Shown here one piece after another: positions 24,698 through 33,303 of a stretch of DNA of 64,000 nucleotides. The notes below the pieces were generated by a model. It saw only the letters and a list, made by a program, of their open reading frames with translations, was not told where the DNA came from and ran no database searches. The DNA lies in NCBI GenBank assembly GCA_963739095.1, contig CAVTZF010000029.1:62001-126000 (forward strand), given 5' to 3'. Every line of letters begins with the position of its first letter. Within the stretch, counting starts at the first letter, position 1. The position numbers were made by a program, and so were the translations under genes. This DNA comes from JACVRW01 sp963739095. Its GTDB lineage: Bacteria > Actinomycetota > Thermoleophilia > Solirubrobacterales > Thermoleophilaceae.

Positions 24698-26145
24698 GCG
24701 GTGGCGAGCGCCGGCCGGCGGTGCGCCCAGGGCGCGGCCGCCTCGAGCTGCGCCGACAGCGACAGCAGCGTCGGCTCGTCCGCCGGGCGCCCGGCGAGCT
24801 GGATGCCGACGGGCAGGCCGTCGTCGCCGTGGTAGAGCGGCAGCGAGATCGCCGGCTGGCCGGACGTGTTGAAGAGGGCGGTGTAGGGCGTGAATTCGCC
24901 TGAGCGCCGGAAGTCGTCCCAGGGGTCGTCGCTGCACGGGTCGAGCTCGCCGATGCGCAGGGGCCGCTGCGCGAGCGACGGCAGCAGCACCACGTCGTAG
25001 TCGTCCCAGACGGCGACGATCTGGCGGGAGAAAGCGCCCAGCTGAGTGCGCGCCAGGTAGTAGTCGACCGCCGAGCGCTCCTGGAGGCCCTCCCAGAAGG
25101 TCCACGAGAGCGGCTCCAGCAACTCGGCGCTCGGCTCGCGCCCGGTGACGAGCCCGCCATAGAAGGCCGCCGCGGCGATCGGGGTGCCGAACACAGCCGT
25201 GAAGACGCGCAGCACGTCGTCGCCCTGCCAGGGTGCCTCGAACTCCTCGACCTCGTGGCCGAGCGAGGCGAGCAGCTCCGCGGCGTCGCGGACGCCGCGC
25301 TCGCAGATCGGGTCGAGCTCAGCCTCGATCGGAGCAAGCGTCGACACGCCGATGCGCAGCTTCCCCGGCTCACGCGCGGCCGCCGTCGCAAAGGTCTCGG
25401 CCGGCGGCGGTGCCCAGGTGGCATCACCCGTCTGGTAGCCGGCGAGCAGGTCGAGCAGCTCGGCGGTCTCGCTCACCGTACGCGTGAGCACACCGTCCTG
25501 CACGAGGAAGTCGTCCGCCTGCTCGGGCCCGCGCGAGATGCGCCCGCGCTGCGGCTTCAGGCCGACCAGCCCGCAGCAGGCGGCCGGGATCCGGATCGAG
25601 CCGCCGCCGTCGCTGCCGTGGGCGATGGGGACCATGCCGGCGGCCACGGCCGCGGCCGCTCCGCCGGAAGAGCCGCCGGGCGTCCGGCCGGTGTCCCACG
25701 GATTGCGCGCCGGGCCGAAGCGGCGCGGCTCGGTCACCGGCAGGATTCCGAACTCCGGCATGTTGGTCTTGCCGACCAGCACGAAGCCGGCATCACGCAG
25801 GCTGCGGACGACGAACGCGTCGTGCTGCGGGACGTAGTCCCCGAACATGTCGGAGCCCATCGTGTACGGCATGCCCGCCACGGCCGCCGTGTCCTTGATG
25901 GCGATCGGCACGCCGGCGAAGGGCCGCGGATCGCCCGCGCCGATCGCGTCGGCCGCGGACAACGCTCGCTCTGCGTCAAGGTGGACGAACGCATTGAGCT
26001 CCGGCTGAAGAGCCTCGATCCGCTGGAGCGACTCTTCGACGAGCTCGCGCGAGCTGAGCTCGCCGCTCCGCACCAGGCCCGCGAGCTCGCCGGCGGGCTT
26101 GAACATCAGCTCGGACACAGCGGCAGACCCTACGCCATTCCTCAC
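24694..26145 (-). CDS. Amidase (amidase signature family)
   Basis: A 483-residue amidase-signature enzyme, hydrolysing a carboxamide to acid and ammonia. The Ser-cisSer-Lys triad is visible: Lys in FAGVPIAIKDTAAV, then the glycine/serine stretch GRTPGGSSGGAAAAVAAGMV and the nucleophile in SDGGGSIRIPAACCG. The C-terminal LFNTSGQPAISLPL is typical. GatA-type aminoacyl-tRNA function is unlikely as no gatB/gatC is near. ATG 26145 is given, but a GTG at about 26118 is also possible. It is the last gene of a reverse-strand group that starts at parA. Confidence 0.88.
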   Translation of the reverse strand: MRNGVGSAAVSELMFKPAGELAGLVRSGELSSRELVEESLQRIEALQPELNAFVHLDAERALSAADAIGAGDPRPFAGVPIAIKDTAAVAGMPYTMGSDMFGDYVPQHDAFVVRSLRDAGFVLVGKTNMPEFGILPVTEPRRFGPARNPWDTGRTPGGSSGGAAAAVAAGMVPIAHGSDGGGSIRIPAACCGLVGLKPQRGRISRGPEQADDFLVQDGVLTRTVSETAELLDLLAGYQTGDATWAPPPAETFATAAAREPGKLRIGVSTLAPIEAELDPICERGVRDAAELLASLGHEVEEFEAPWQGDDVLRVFTAVFGTPIAAAAFYGGLVTGREPSAELLEPLSWTFWEGLQERSAVDYYLARTQLGAFSRQIVAVWDDYDVVLLPSLAQRPLRIGELDPCSDDPWDDFRRSGEFTPYTALFNTSGQPAISLPLYHGDDGLPVGIQLAGRPADEPTLLSLSAQLEAAAPWAHRRPALATA

Positions 26146-26213
26146 CGCGCGGGTGCACTTTGCGGCGAGGCCGCGGTCGCCCGCGACCCCGCCGCTCGGT
26201 CAGGTGCCGGCGT

Positions 26214-27158
26214 CTAGGGGTTGACCGGCTTGACCCGGAAGAGGACCGTCCCGGCGCGGCCGCGCTTGAACGTGCCCGTCTGCACGTCGAGCACCCACGG
26301 CCTCGGCAGCACGCCGCTGGGGTCACTGAGGAACTGCGCGAAGAGCTGACTGGAGCGCGGGCAGCTGAGGCCCTTGACCCAGACGTTGTAGTTGCCCTTC
26401 TTCAGGCGCAGCTTCCCGATGCGGTCATTGTGCAGTACCCGGAACGTGGCCGGGCACTTGGACTGACCGCCGCTCGGGTGCTGTCCTTGACTGCCGCCCT
26501 GGGCGGCCCTCGCATCGATGCCGGCCGTCGTGGTCTCCGCGACGTACGGCTTGATGCGGAAGCCGATGTGTCGATGGCCTCGCGTGAACGTTCCGGTGCC
26601 GGCGTCGAGTAGCCACGGACGGGGCAGCACGCCGTCGAAGTCCTGCAGGAACCGCTGCAGAAGGCGCACGGCCCGCTGACAGCTGACGCCGCTGTAGGAC
26701 AGCAGCGTGATGCGGTAGCGGCCCTTGGCGATCCTGAAGCCGCCGATCCGATCGTTGTGCAGCACCGTGAAGTAACCCGGGCAGTCTCGCCGCGAGGGCG
26801 GGGCCGGCGGGTTCGGAGGTATCGGGTTGGTGCTCGGCGCTATGCGGAAGCCGACGCTGCTGCCGCGGCCGGCGCGGAAAGTCCGGCTGGCGTTGTCCGC
26901 CACCCACGGCCGCGGTAGCCTGCCGTCCCAGTCCTCGAGGAACTCAGCGAGCAGGCGCGAGGCCTCCGTGCAGCCCATCGTGGTCGAGTCGAGGACGGTG
27001 ATCACGTACGGGCCCTTCGGGAGCTGCATGTTGCCGATGCGGTCGTTGTGGTCCACGTCGAAGCTGCCGCCGCAAGTGGCCTCCGCGGCGGACGCCGAGG
27101 GGACCAGCGCGAGGGCGATCGCGACGGTCGTGACTACTCCGGTCAGATGTCGCTTCAT
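26214..27158 (-). CDS. Secreted protein with three cysteine-paired HNDRIG repeats
   Basis: A 314-residue exported protein I do not recognise. ATG 27158 overlaps the upstream gene's stop (ATGA) and gives a signal peptide ending around ASA-AEA. The mature protein is three related domains of about 85-90 residues, each with C..F.V.HNDRIG (at residues 37, 134, 243), a KGxY strand, a second Cys, a helix (LLAEFLEDWDG), the motif LPRPW, and a TFxxGRG...GFRIKP strand. Linkers are Pro- or Gly/Ser-rich. The two cysteines per domain probably form a disulfide. Function unknown. Confidence 0.75.
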   Translation of the reverse strand: MKRHLTGVVTTVAIALALVPSASAAEATCGGSFDVDHNDRIGNMQLPKGPYVITVLDSTTMGCTEASRLLAEFLEDWDGRLPRPWVADNASRTFRAGRGSSVGFRIAPSTNPIPPNPPAPPSRRDCPGYFTVLHNDRIGGFRIAKGRYRITLLSYSGVSCQRAVRLLQRFLQDFDGVLPRPWLLDAGTGTFTRGHRHIGFRIKPYVAETTTAGIDARAAQGGSQGQHPSGGQSKCPATFRVLHNDRIGKLRLKKGNYNVWVKGLSCPRSSQLFAQFLSDPSGVLPRPWVLDVQTGTFKRGRAGTVLFRVKPVNP

Positions 27159-27730
27159 TTCTGGTCCGCCTTGTTGCACTGGTCCTGGATCGACTCGAGC
27201 TCTGCGACGGCGGCATTGGCGCCGACCTTTGCACTCGATGCGTTGAAGACCTTGTCGATCGCGTTCACCGCGCCCTGTACGCACACCGATGCGAGCTGCG
27301 CCTGCTGCCGGACGGTCTTCAGCTGGGCAGCCGCCTTCTGGTCCTCGCTCTCGGCCGCGCTCACCTGGTTGCGTGCCTGGTCCAGGTCTGAGGCCTCCTT
27401 CTGGATCGTTGCGTGGAGGTTGCGCGCCTGCGCCTCCTCGCGGATGAAGCGCCGCTTGACGCGCTGGAAGGCCGCGCGCTCGCGGGCGCCGAAGGCCGTC
27501 AGTCGCTGTTCATCGGACTGCGCTGCCTGCTGCTCGCTGGTCTGCGCCTGTTTCTGTGCGTCGAGCTGGTCGTTGGCGTCGTCGAGGTCGGACTTCGTCG
27601 TGAAGGCCCAGATCCCGAGCCCGATGGCGACGAGTGCCAGGACGCCGGCGATGATCATCCAGGTGGTCGCCCGCGAGTCGCGCGCGGGAGGATCACCCGG
27701 CGGCGGCCCGCCTGCGGGTGAGCTGGTCAA
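27155..27730 (-). CDS. Membrane-anchored coiled-coil protein
   Basis: A 191-residue protein starting at TTG 27730 behind AAAGGA. A Pro-rich cytoplasmic N-terminus (1-22) is followed by one transmembrane helix (MIIAGVLALVAIGLGIWAF, about 25-43) and a long extracytoplasmic coiled coil (about 47-145) and an Ala-rich helical tail with two Cys. It is translationally coupled to the secreted HNDRIG-repeat protein, so the two may interact outside the membrane. Not recognised as a known family. Confidence 0.72.
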   Translation of the reverse strand: MTSSPAGGPPPGDPPARDSRATTWMIIAGVLALVAIGLGIWAFTTKSDLDDANDQLDAQKQAQTSEQQAAQSDEQRLTAFGARERAAFQRVKRRFIREEAQARNLHATIQKEASDLDQARNQVSAAESEDQKAAAQLKTVRQQAQLASVCVQGAVNAIDKVFNASSAKVGANAAVAELESIQDQCNKADQK

Positions 27731-27797
27731 GGCGTGAGTCCTTTCGCTGGAGGACCAGAACGGGGGAACTATCCCACGACTGGGGGATGGCAGGCAA

Positions 27798-28598
27798 TCA
27801 GCCGGGGGCAGGCGCCAGCTCGGCGCGCAGCGATGCCACCCGTGCGGCGGGCTCCTCGAAGCCGCCGAGCCGATCCAGGACCTCGGCCGCGAGGCTCACA
27901 TAGTCGGCGCCCAGCGACGGCGAGTAGTCGAGGATCGAGACGCCGCGCTCGGCTGACTCGGGGAAGCGGACGCTGCGCCGGATCACCGTGTCGAAGAGCT
28001 TCTCGCCGAAGCGCTCGCGCAACTGCGCCTGGGCCTCGCGCGCGTGGACGAGCCGCATGTCGGCGATGTTGAGGACGACGCCGAGCCAGTTGAGCTCCGG
28101 GTGGAGCGACTCCTTGGCCAGTTCAATGACCTCGAGCGCCTGTTCGACGCCCTGGAGCGAGAAGTACTCGGCCTCGCTCGAGATCAGAGCATGGTCGGCG
28201 GCGACGAGCGAGTTGACCGTCAGCAGCCCGAGCGCAGGCGGGCAGTCGATCAGAACCAGGTCGTAGTCCTTGCGAAGCTCGCGCAGCGCGCGCTTGAGAG
28301 TCAGCTCGCGGCCCATCTTCCCGCTCAGCACGAGCTCGGCCTCGGCAAGCCCGAGGTTGGCGGGCAGCACGCCCTCGTAGACGGCGTCGGCCGCCTTCGC
28401 CTGGCCGGCGAGCACGTCGGCCACCGTCGGCGACACATCGGGCGGTACGTCGAAGTAATCGGACAGGTTCCCCTGGGGGTCGAGGTCGGCCACGAGAACC
28501 TCCATCCCGACCCGCCGGAAGACGTCGGCGAGCGTCCGCACCATCGTGGTCTTGCCGGTGCCGCCCTTCTGGGAGAGAACCGTGATCGTGGCGCCCAC
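27798..28598 (-). CDS. ParA/Soj family ATPase
   Basis: A 266-residue deviant-Walker-A ATPase: KGGTGKTTMV (the two-lysine motif) begins at residue 11, Walker A' LVADLDPQGNLSDYF, and LVLIDCPPALGLLTVNSL follow. GTG 28598 is the start. No parB gene is adjacent and the downstream genes encode membrane and secreted proteins, so this is an orphan ParA that may position a membrane or surface complex rather than segregate DNA. It is divergent from gltB. Confidence 0.88.
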   Translation of the reverse strand: MGATITVLSQKGGTGKTTMVRTLADVFRRVGMEVLVADLDPQGNLSDYFDVPPDVSPTVADVLAGQAKAADAVYEGVLPANLGLAEAELVLSGKMGRELTLKRALRELRKDYDLVLIDCPPALGLLTVNSLVAADHALISSEAEYFSLQGVEQALEVIELAKESLHPELNWLGVVLNIADMRLVHAREAQAQLRERFGEKLFDTVIRRSVRFPESAERGVSILDYSPSLGADYVSLAAEVLDRLGGFEEPAARVASLRAELAPAPG

Positions 28599-28694
28599 GG
28601 GGCGACCTTACCCAGGCCGCGGCGCGACCCGCATGCAGCCTTCGAGTTATGGCCTGGTTCTCGGTATCTTTTTGCGCCCCCGTCCCCGTCGCGA

Positions 28695-28734
28695 CCGCCC
28701 AGCCGAAAGGGCGGAAATCACTAAGAGGAGGTGA
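28695..28734 (+). promoter_or_regulatory. gltB leader hairpin and perfect Shine-Dalgarno
   Basis: A stem CCGCCC-agccgaaa-GGGCGG (28695-28714) precedes AGGAGGTGA (28726-28734), which matches the 16S anti-Shine-Dalgarno over nine bases. The nearest start-like codon at the right distance (nine bases after GGAGG) is CTG 28741. The same TGA that ends the Shine-Dalgarno is an in-frame stop, so translation of gltB cannot begin upstream of it. No glutamine riboswitch pattern is seen. Confidence 0.65.
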
Positions 28735-28740
28735 CCCCCG

Positions 28741-31700
28741 CTGCAGGCAGCGCAAGGCCTGTACGACGCGAGCTACGAGCACGACGCCTGCGGCGTCGCC
28801 TTCGTGGCGCGGTTGCGAGCGCCCGCCTCCAACGAGGTGGTCGGCCGCGCGCTGCTCGCGCTCGAGCACATGGAGCACCGTGGCGCGGAGGGCGCCGACC
28901 CTGACACGGGCGACGGCGCCGGCATCCTGCTGCAGATCCCCGACGCCTTCCTGCGTGCGGAGGTCGACTTCGAGCTGCCGCCCGCCGGGCGCTACGGGGT
29001 CGCGATGTGCTTCCTCCCGCCGGGCAACCCGGCCGAGGCCATGCGGCTGCTCGAGGAGACGGTCGAGGACGAGGGTCAGCACGTGCTGGGCTGGCGCGAG
29101 GTGCCGATCGCGGAGGGCGCGTGCGGGACGACTTCGCGCTCGGTGGCGCCGCGCATCGCCCAGCTGTTCATCGCGGCGGACGATGCGGTCGCCGACCAGG
29201 ATGCGCTCGAGCGGCGGCTGTACGTGATCCGGCGCGTCGTCGAGCGGGCGAACCTCGCCGACCTGTCACTGCCGAGCCTGTCGTCGCGGACGGTCGTCTA
29301 CAAGGGAATGCTGACCGCGCCTCAGCTGCCGCGCTACTACCCCGACCTGCGCGACGAGCGCGTCGTGAGCCGGCTCGCGCTGGTCCACTCGCGCTTTTCC
29401 ACGAACACCTTCCCGAGCTGGGAGCTCGCGCACCCGTACCGGATGCTCGCCCACAACGGTGAGATCAACACGCTGCGCGGCAATCGCAACTGGATGCGCG
29501 CCCGTGAGCTGCAGCTCGCCTCGCCGCTGTTCGGCGACGACGTGGCCAAGATCCGCCCGCTCCTGCGTGACGACATCTCCGACTCGGCCTCGCTCGACGG
29601 GCTGCTGGAGCTGCTCGTGCTCGGCGGCCGCTCGCCGGAGCACGCGATGTCGATGCTGATCCCGGAGGCCTTCCGCGGCCGCCCCGGGCTGCCCGACGAG
29701 GTGCGCGACTTCTACGCCTACCACTCGTCGCTCGTCGAGCCCTGGGACGGGCCGGCGGCCGTCGCCTTCTCGGATGGGCGCGTGATCGGGGCGACGCTCG
29801 ACCGCAACGGCCTGCGACCGGGCCGCTGGCTCGTCAGCAAGGACGGCTGGGTGGTGTTCGCGTCCGAGACGGGCGTGCTCGACTTCCCGCCCGAGGACGT
29901 CGAGGCGAGGGGCCGGCTGCTCCCCGGCAAGCTCTTCTTCGTCGATCTCGAGGCGGAGCGCGTCGTGCCGGACGACGAGATCAAGCGCGGGCTTGCGAAG
30001 CGGCGGCCCTACGGCCAATGGCTGTCCGACCGCGTCGTGCACATCGAGGACCTGCCGGAGAAGACGCCGCGCGTGCCGCGCGTCGAGCCGATGCGCGCCA
30101 AGCAGCTCGCCTTCGGCTGGACCGAGGAGGACCTGCGCGTGTCGCTCGTGCCGATGGCACGCGACGCCACCGAGCCGACCGGCTCGATGGGCAACGACAC
30201 CGCGCTCGCGGTCATGTCGGACATGCGCCCGCCGCTCTTCTCCTACTTCAAGCAGCTCTTCGCCCAGGTCACGAACCCGGCGATCGACCCGATCCGCGAG
30301 TCGATCGTGATGAGCCTCGAGGCCTGCATCGGGCCGGAGATCAACCTGCTCGGCGAGACGCCCGACCACTGCCACCAGCTCGTGATGCCGCAGCCGCTGC
30401 TGCGCAGCCCGCAGCTCGAGAAGCTCCGCCAGGTCGACCACAGCGTGTTCGAGGCGCGCACGATCGACATGACCTGGCCGGTCGCCCAGGGCGCGATGGG
30501 GATGGAGCGCCGGCTCGAGGAGATCTGCGCCGAGGCCTCGGAGCTCGTGTCGCGCGGGGTCAACATCATCATCCTCTCGGACCGCAACGTCGGCGCCGAC
30601 CGGGCGGCGATGCCCTCGCTGCTCGCCGTCGCCGCAGTCCATCACCACCTCGTGCGCGAGGGCACGCGGCTCCATATCGGCCTCGTGGTCGAGACCGGCC
30701 AGGCCAAGGAGATCCACCACATCGCCTGCCTGATCGGCTACGGCGCCGCGGCGGTCAACCCGTACGTGATGTTCGAGTCGCTCTACACGCTGCACCGCGA
30801 GGGGCGCCTGCCCGAGGGAATGGACCCAGAGGAGGCGGTGCAGCGGACGATCAAGGCGATCGGCAAGGGCCTGCTCAAGATCCTCTCGAAGATGGGGATC
30901 TCGACGATCCGGTCGTACACGGGCGCGCAGATCTTCGAGGCGGTCGGGCTCGAGAAGGAGATCGTCGACAAGTACTTCACGGGCACGCCGTCGCGCGTCG
31001 GCGGGGTGGGCCTGAACGTGCTCGCCTGGGAGTGCCTCGACCGCCACCGGCGGGCCTACCCGGCCGCGAGCTCGGAGCTGCTGCCCCCCGGCGGCGTCTA
31101 CGCCTGGCGCCGCGAGGGCGAGTTCCACGGCTGGAACCCGGAGACGATCGCGACCCTGCAGCAGGCGGCCACGGGCGAGGGTGGGGCGGACGCCTACGAG
31201 CGCTTCGCGACCTACGTGAACGAGGTCGCCGTGCCGAAGTCGTCGCTGCGCGGGCTGCTGCGCTTCCGCGAGACCGGCGAGGGCATACCGCTGGACGAGG
31301 TCGAACCGGCATCGGAGGTCGTCAGGCGCTTCAAGTCCGGCGGGATGTCACTCGGCGCGCTGTCGCCGGAGGCGCACGAGACGCTCGCCGCGGGCATGAA
31401 CCGGCTCGGCGGCAAGTCGAACACCGGTGAGGGCGGAGAGGATCCCGAGCGCTTCCGGGACGAGCGCCGCTCCTCGATCAAGCAGGTCGCCTCGGGCCGC
31501 TTCGGCGTGACCGTCAACTACCTGGTGAACGCCGACGAGCTCCAGATCAAGGTCGCGCAGGGCGCCAAGCCCGGCGAGGGCGGCCAGCTGCCGGGCCACA
31601 AGGTCGACCGCTACATCGCCCGCCTGCGCCACTCGACCCCCGGGGTCGGCCTGATCTCGCCGCCGCCGCACCACGACATCTACTCGATCGAGGACCTCAA

Positions 31701-33303
31701 GCAGCTGATCTACGACCTGCGCTGTGCGAACCCGCGCGCCCGTATCTCGGTGAAGCTCGTGGCCGAGGTGGGCGTGGGGACCGTCGCAGCCGGAGTCGCC
31801 AAGGCGAACGCCGACCATGTCGTGATCGCCGGCCACGACGGCGGCACCGGCGCCTCTCCGCAGGCCTCGATCCACCACGCCGGCATCCCCTGGGAGATCG
31901 GGCTCGCCGAGACCCAGCAGACGCTGCTGCGCAACGACCTGCGCTCGCGCATCCTCGTCGAGGTCGACGGGCAGATGCGCACGGGCCGCGACGTCGTCGT
32001 CGCGGCGATGCTGGGCGCCGACGAGTTCGGCTTCTCCACGGCCCCGCTGATCGCGCTTGGCTGCGTGATGATGCGCGTCTGCCACCTGAACACCTGCCCG
32101 GTGGGCGTGGCGACGCAGGACCCGGAGCTGCGGGCGCGCTTCGAGGGCCAGCCCGAGCACGTCGTCAACTACCTGTTCATGGTCGCCGAGGAGGCGCGCC
32201 GGCTGATGGCTCAGCTCGGCGTGCGGACGGTCGACGAGCTGATCGGCCGCACGGACCTGCTCGAGACGGAGGACGCCGTCGATCACTGGAAGGCGCAGGG
32301 CGTCGACCTGAGGCCGCTGCTCGCCGTGCCCGAGAACGTCCGCCCGGACACGCCGCGGCATCAGGTGCGCCGCCCCGATCCGGTGCTGTACGACTCGATC
32401 GACGTCGACCTGCTGCAGCGCTGCCGGCCCGCGATCGAGGAGGGCCAGCCGGTCCGCCTGGAGCGCCGCATCGAGAACAAGAACCGCGCGGTCGGCGGGC
32501 TGCTGTCCGGCGAGATCGCGCGCATGCACGGCGAGGAGGGCCTGCCCGAGGGCAGCATCGCGGTGCGGCTCACGGGCTCGGCGGGGCAGAGCTTCGGCGC
32601 CTGGCTGGCCAGCGGGGTCGAGCTGCTGCTCGAGGGCGACGCGAACGACTACTGCGGCAAGGGGCTCTCCGGCGGCACCGTGGTCGTGCGCCCGTCCGCC
32701 TCCGCGACCTTCGTGGCCGAGGACAACGTGGTCGTGGGCAACACCGTGCTCTACGGCGCGACCTCGGGGCGCGCCTTCTTCCGCGGCCTCGCGGGCGAGC
32801 GCTTCGCGGTCCGGAACTCGGGCGCGATCACCGTCGTCGAGGGCGTCGGCGACCACGGCTGCGAGTACATGACCGGCGGCCGCGTGGTTGTGCTCGGCCC
32901 GACCGGCCTCAACTTCGCCGCCGGCATGAGCGGCGGCATCGCCTACGTGCTCGATGTCGACGGTGCCTTCCGCGGCCGCTGCAACACCGAGCTCGTGGGG
33001 TTCGACGCGATCACGCCGGACGAGGAGGAGGAGCTGCGCGCCTGGATCGGAGAGCACCTCGAGCGCACCGGCTCGAGCGTCGCGGAGCGCGTGCTCTCGG
33101 ACTGGGCCGGCTCGATCAACTCGATGGTCAAGGTCATGCCCCACGACTACCGGCGAGCGCTCGCCGAGGCCTCGGCCGAGGGCGAGGCGGAGGTGGCGGC
33201 CGCCGCAGCCGGGCCGATGGCCACGCCGGGCTATGCGGCGGCGGCGCCGCAGGCCTCGCCCGTCCCCGCCGAGGCAGCCGCGCCTGCGAAGAGCGCGCGC
33301 TGA
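28741..33303 (+). CDS. gltB: Glutamate synthase large subunit, CTG start
   Basis: A 1520-residue enzyme that transfers the glutamine amide to 2-oxoglutarate. The N-terminal Ntn amidotransferase needs an exposed cysteine, here Cys17 in GLYDASYEHDACGVAFV, after a short propeptide. The only ATG/GTG downstream would delete it; upstream of it lies an in-frame TGA, so CTG 28741 behind a perfect Shine-Dalgarno is taken as start. The FMN domain holds the 3Fe-4S cysteines in CVMMRVCHLNTCPVG (about residue 1107), and the GXGXG beta-helix domain (GGxVVVRP, YGATSGRAFFRG) ends the protein. Overlaps gltD by one base. Confidence 0.95.
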   Translation: MQAAQGLYDASYEHDACGVAFVARLRAPASNEVVGRALLALEHMEHRGAEGADPDTGDGAGILLQIPDAFLRAEVDFELPPAGRYGVAMCFLPPGNPAEAMRLLEETVEDEGQHVLGWREVPIAEGACGTTSRSVAPRIAQLFIAADDAVADQDALERRLYVIRRVVERANLADLSLPSLSSRTVVYKGMLTAPQLPRYYPDLRDERVVSRLALVHSRFSTNTFPSWELAHPYRMLAHNGEINTLRGNRNWMRARELQLASPLFGDDVAKIRPLLRDDISDSASLDGLLELLVLGGRSPEHAMSMLIPEAFRGRPGLPDEVRDFYAYHSSLVEPWDGPAAVAFSDGRVIGATLDRNGLRPGRWLVSKDGWVVFASETGVLDFPPEDVEARGRLLPGKLFFVDLEAERVVPDDEIKRGLAKRRPYGQWLSDRVVHIEDLPEKTPRVPRVEPMRAKQLAFGWTEEDLRVSLVPMARDATEPTGSMGNDTALAVMSDMRPPLFSYFKQLFAQVTNPAIDPIRESIVMSLEACIGPEINLLGETPDHCHQLVMPQPLLRSPQLEKLRQVDHSVFEARTIDMTWPVAQGAMGMERRLEEICAEASELVSRGVNIIILSDRNVGADRAAMPSLLAVAAVHHHLVREGTRLHIGLVVETGQAKEIHHIACLIGYGAAAVNPYVMFESLYTLHREGRLPEGMDPEEAVQRTIKAIGKGLLKILSKMGISTIRSYTGAQIFEAVGLEKEIVDKYFTGTPSRVGGVGLNVLAWECLDRHRRAYPAASSELLPPGGVYAWRREGEFHGWNPETIATLQQAATGEGGADAYERFATYVNEVAVPKSSLRGLLRFRETGEGIPLDEVEPASEVVRRFKSGGMSLGALSPEAHETLAAGMNRLGGKSNTGEGGEDPERFRDERRSSIKQVASGRFGVTVNYLVNADELQIKVAQGAKPGEGGQLPGHKVDRYIARLRHSTPGVGLISPPPHHDIYSIEDLKQLIYDLRCANPRARISVKLVAEVGVGTVAAGVAKANADHVVIAGHDGGTGASPQASIHHAGIPWEIGLAETQQTLLRNDLRSRILVEVDGQMRTGRDVVVAAMLGADEFGFSTAPLIALGCVMMRVCHLNTCPVGVATQDPELRARFEGQPEHVVNYLFMVAEEARRLMAQLGVRTVDELIGRTDLLETEDAVDHWKAQGVDLRPLLAVPENVRPDTPRHQVRRPDPVLYDSIDVDLLQRCRPAIEEGQPVRLERRIENKNRAVGGLLSGEIARMHGEEGLPEGSIAVRLTGSAGQSFGAWLASGVELLLEGDANDYCGKGLSGGTVVVRPSASATFVAEDNVVVGNTVLYGATSGRAFFRGLAGERFAVRNSGAITVVEGVGDHGCEYMTGGRVVVLGPTGLNFAAGMSGGIAYVLDVDGAFRGRCNTELVGFDAITPDEEEELRAWIGEHLERTGSSVAERVLSDWAGSINSMVKVMPHDYRRALAEASAEGEAEVAAAAAGPMATPGYAAAAPQASPVPAEAAAPAKSAR

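Noticed and set aside
28600..28740. Glutamine or other riboswitch upstream of gltB
   Set aside because: Only one simple hairpin is visible; no glutamine-riboswitch conserved segments could be found by eye.
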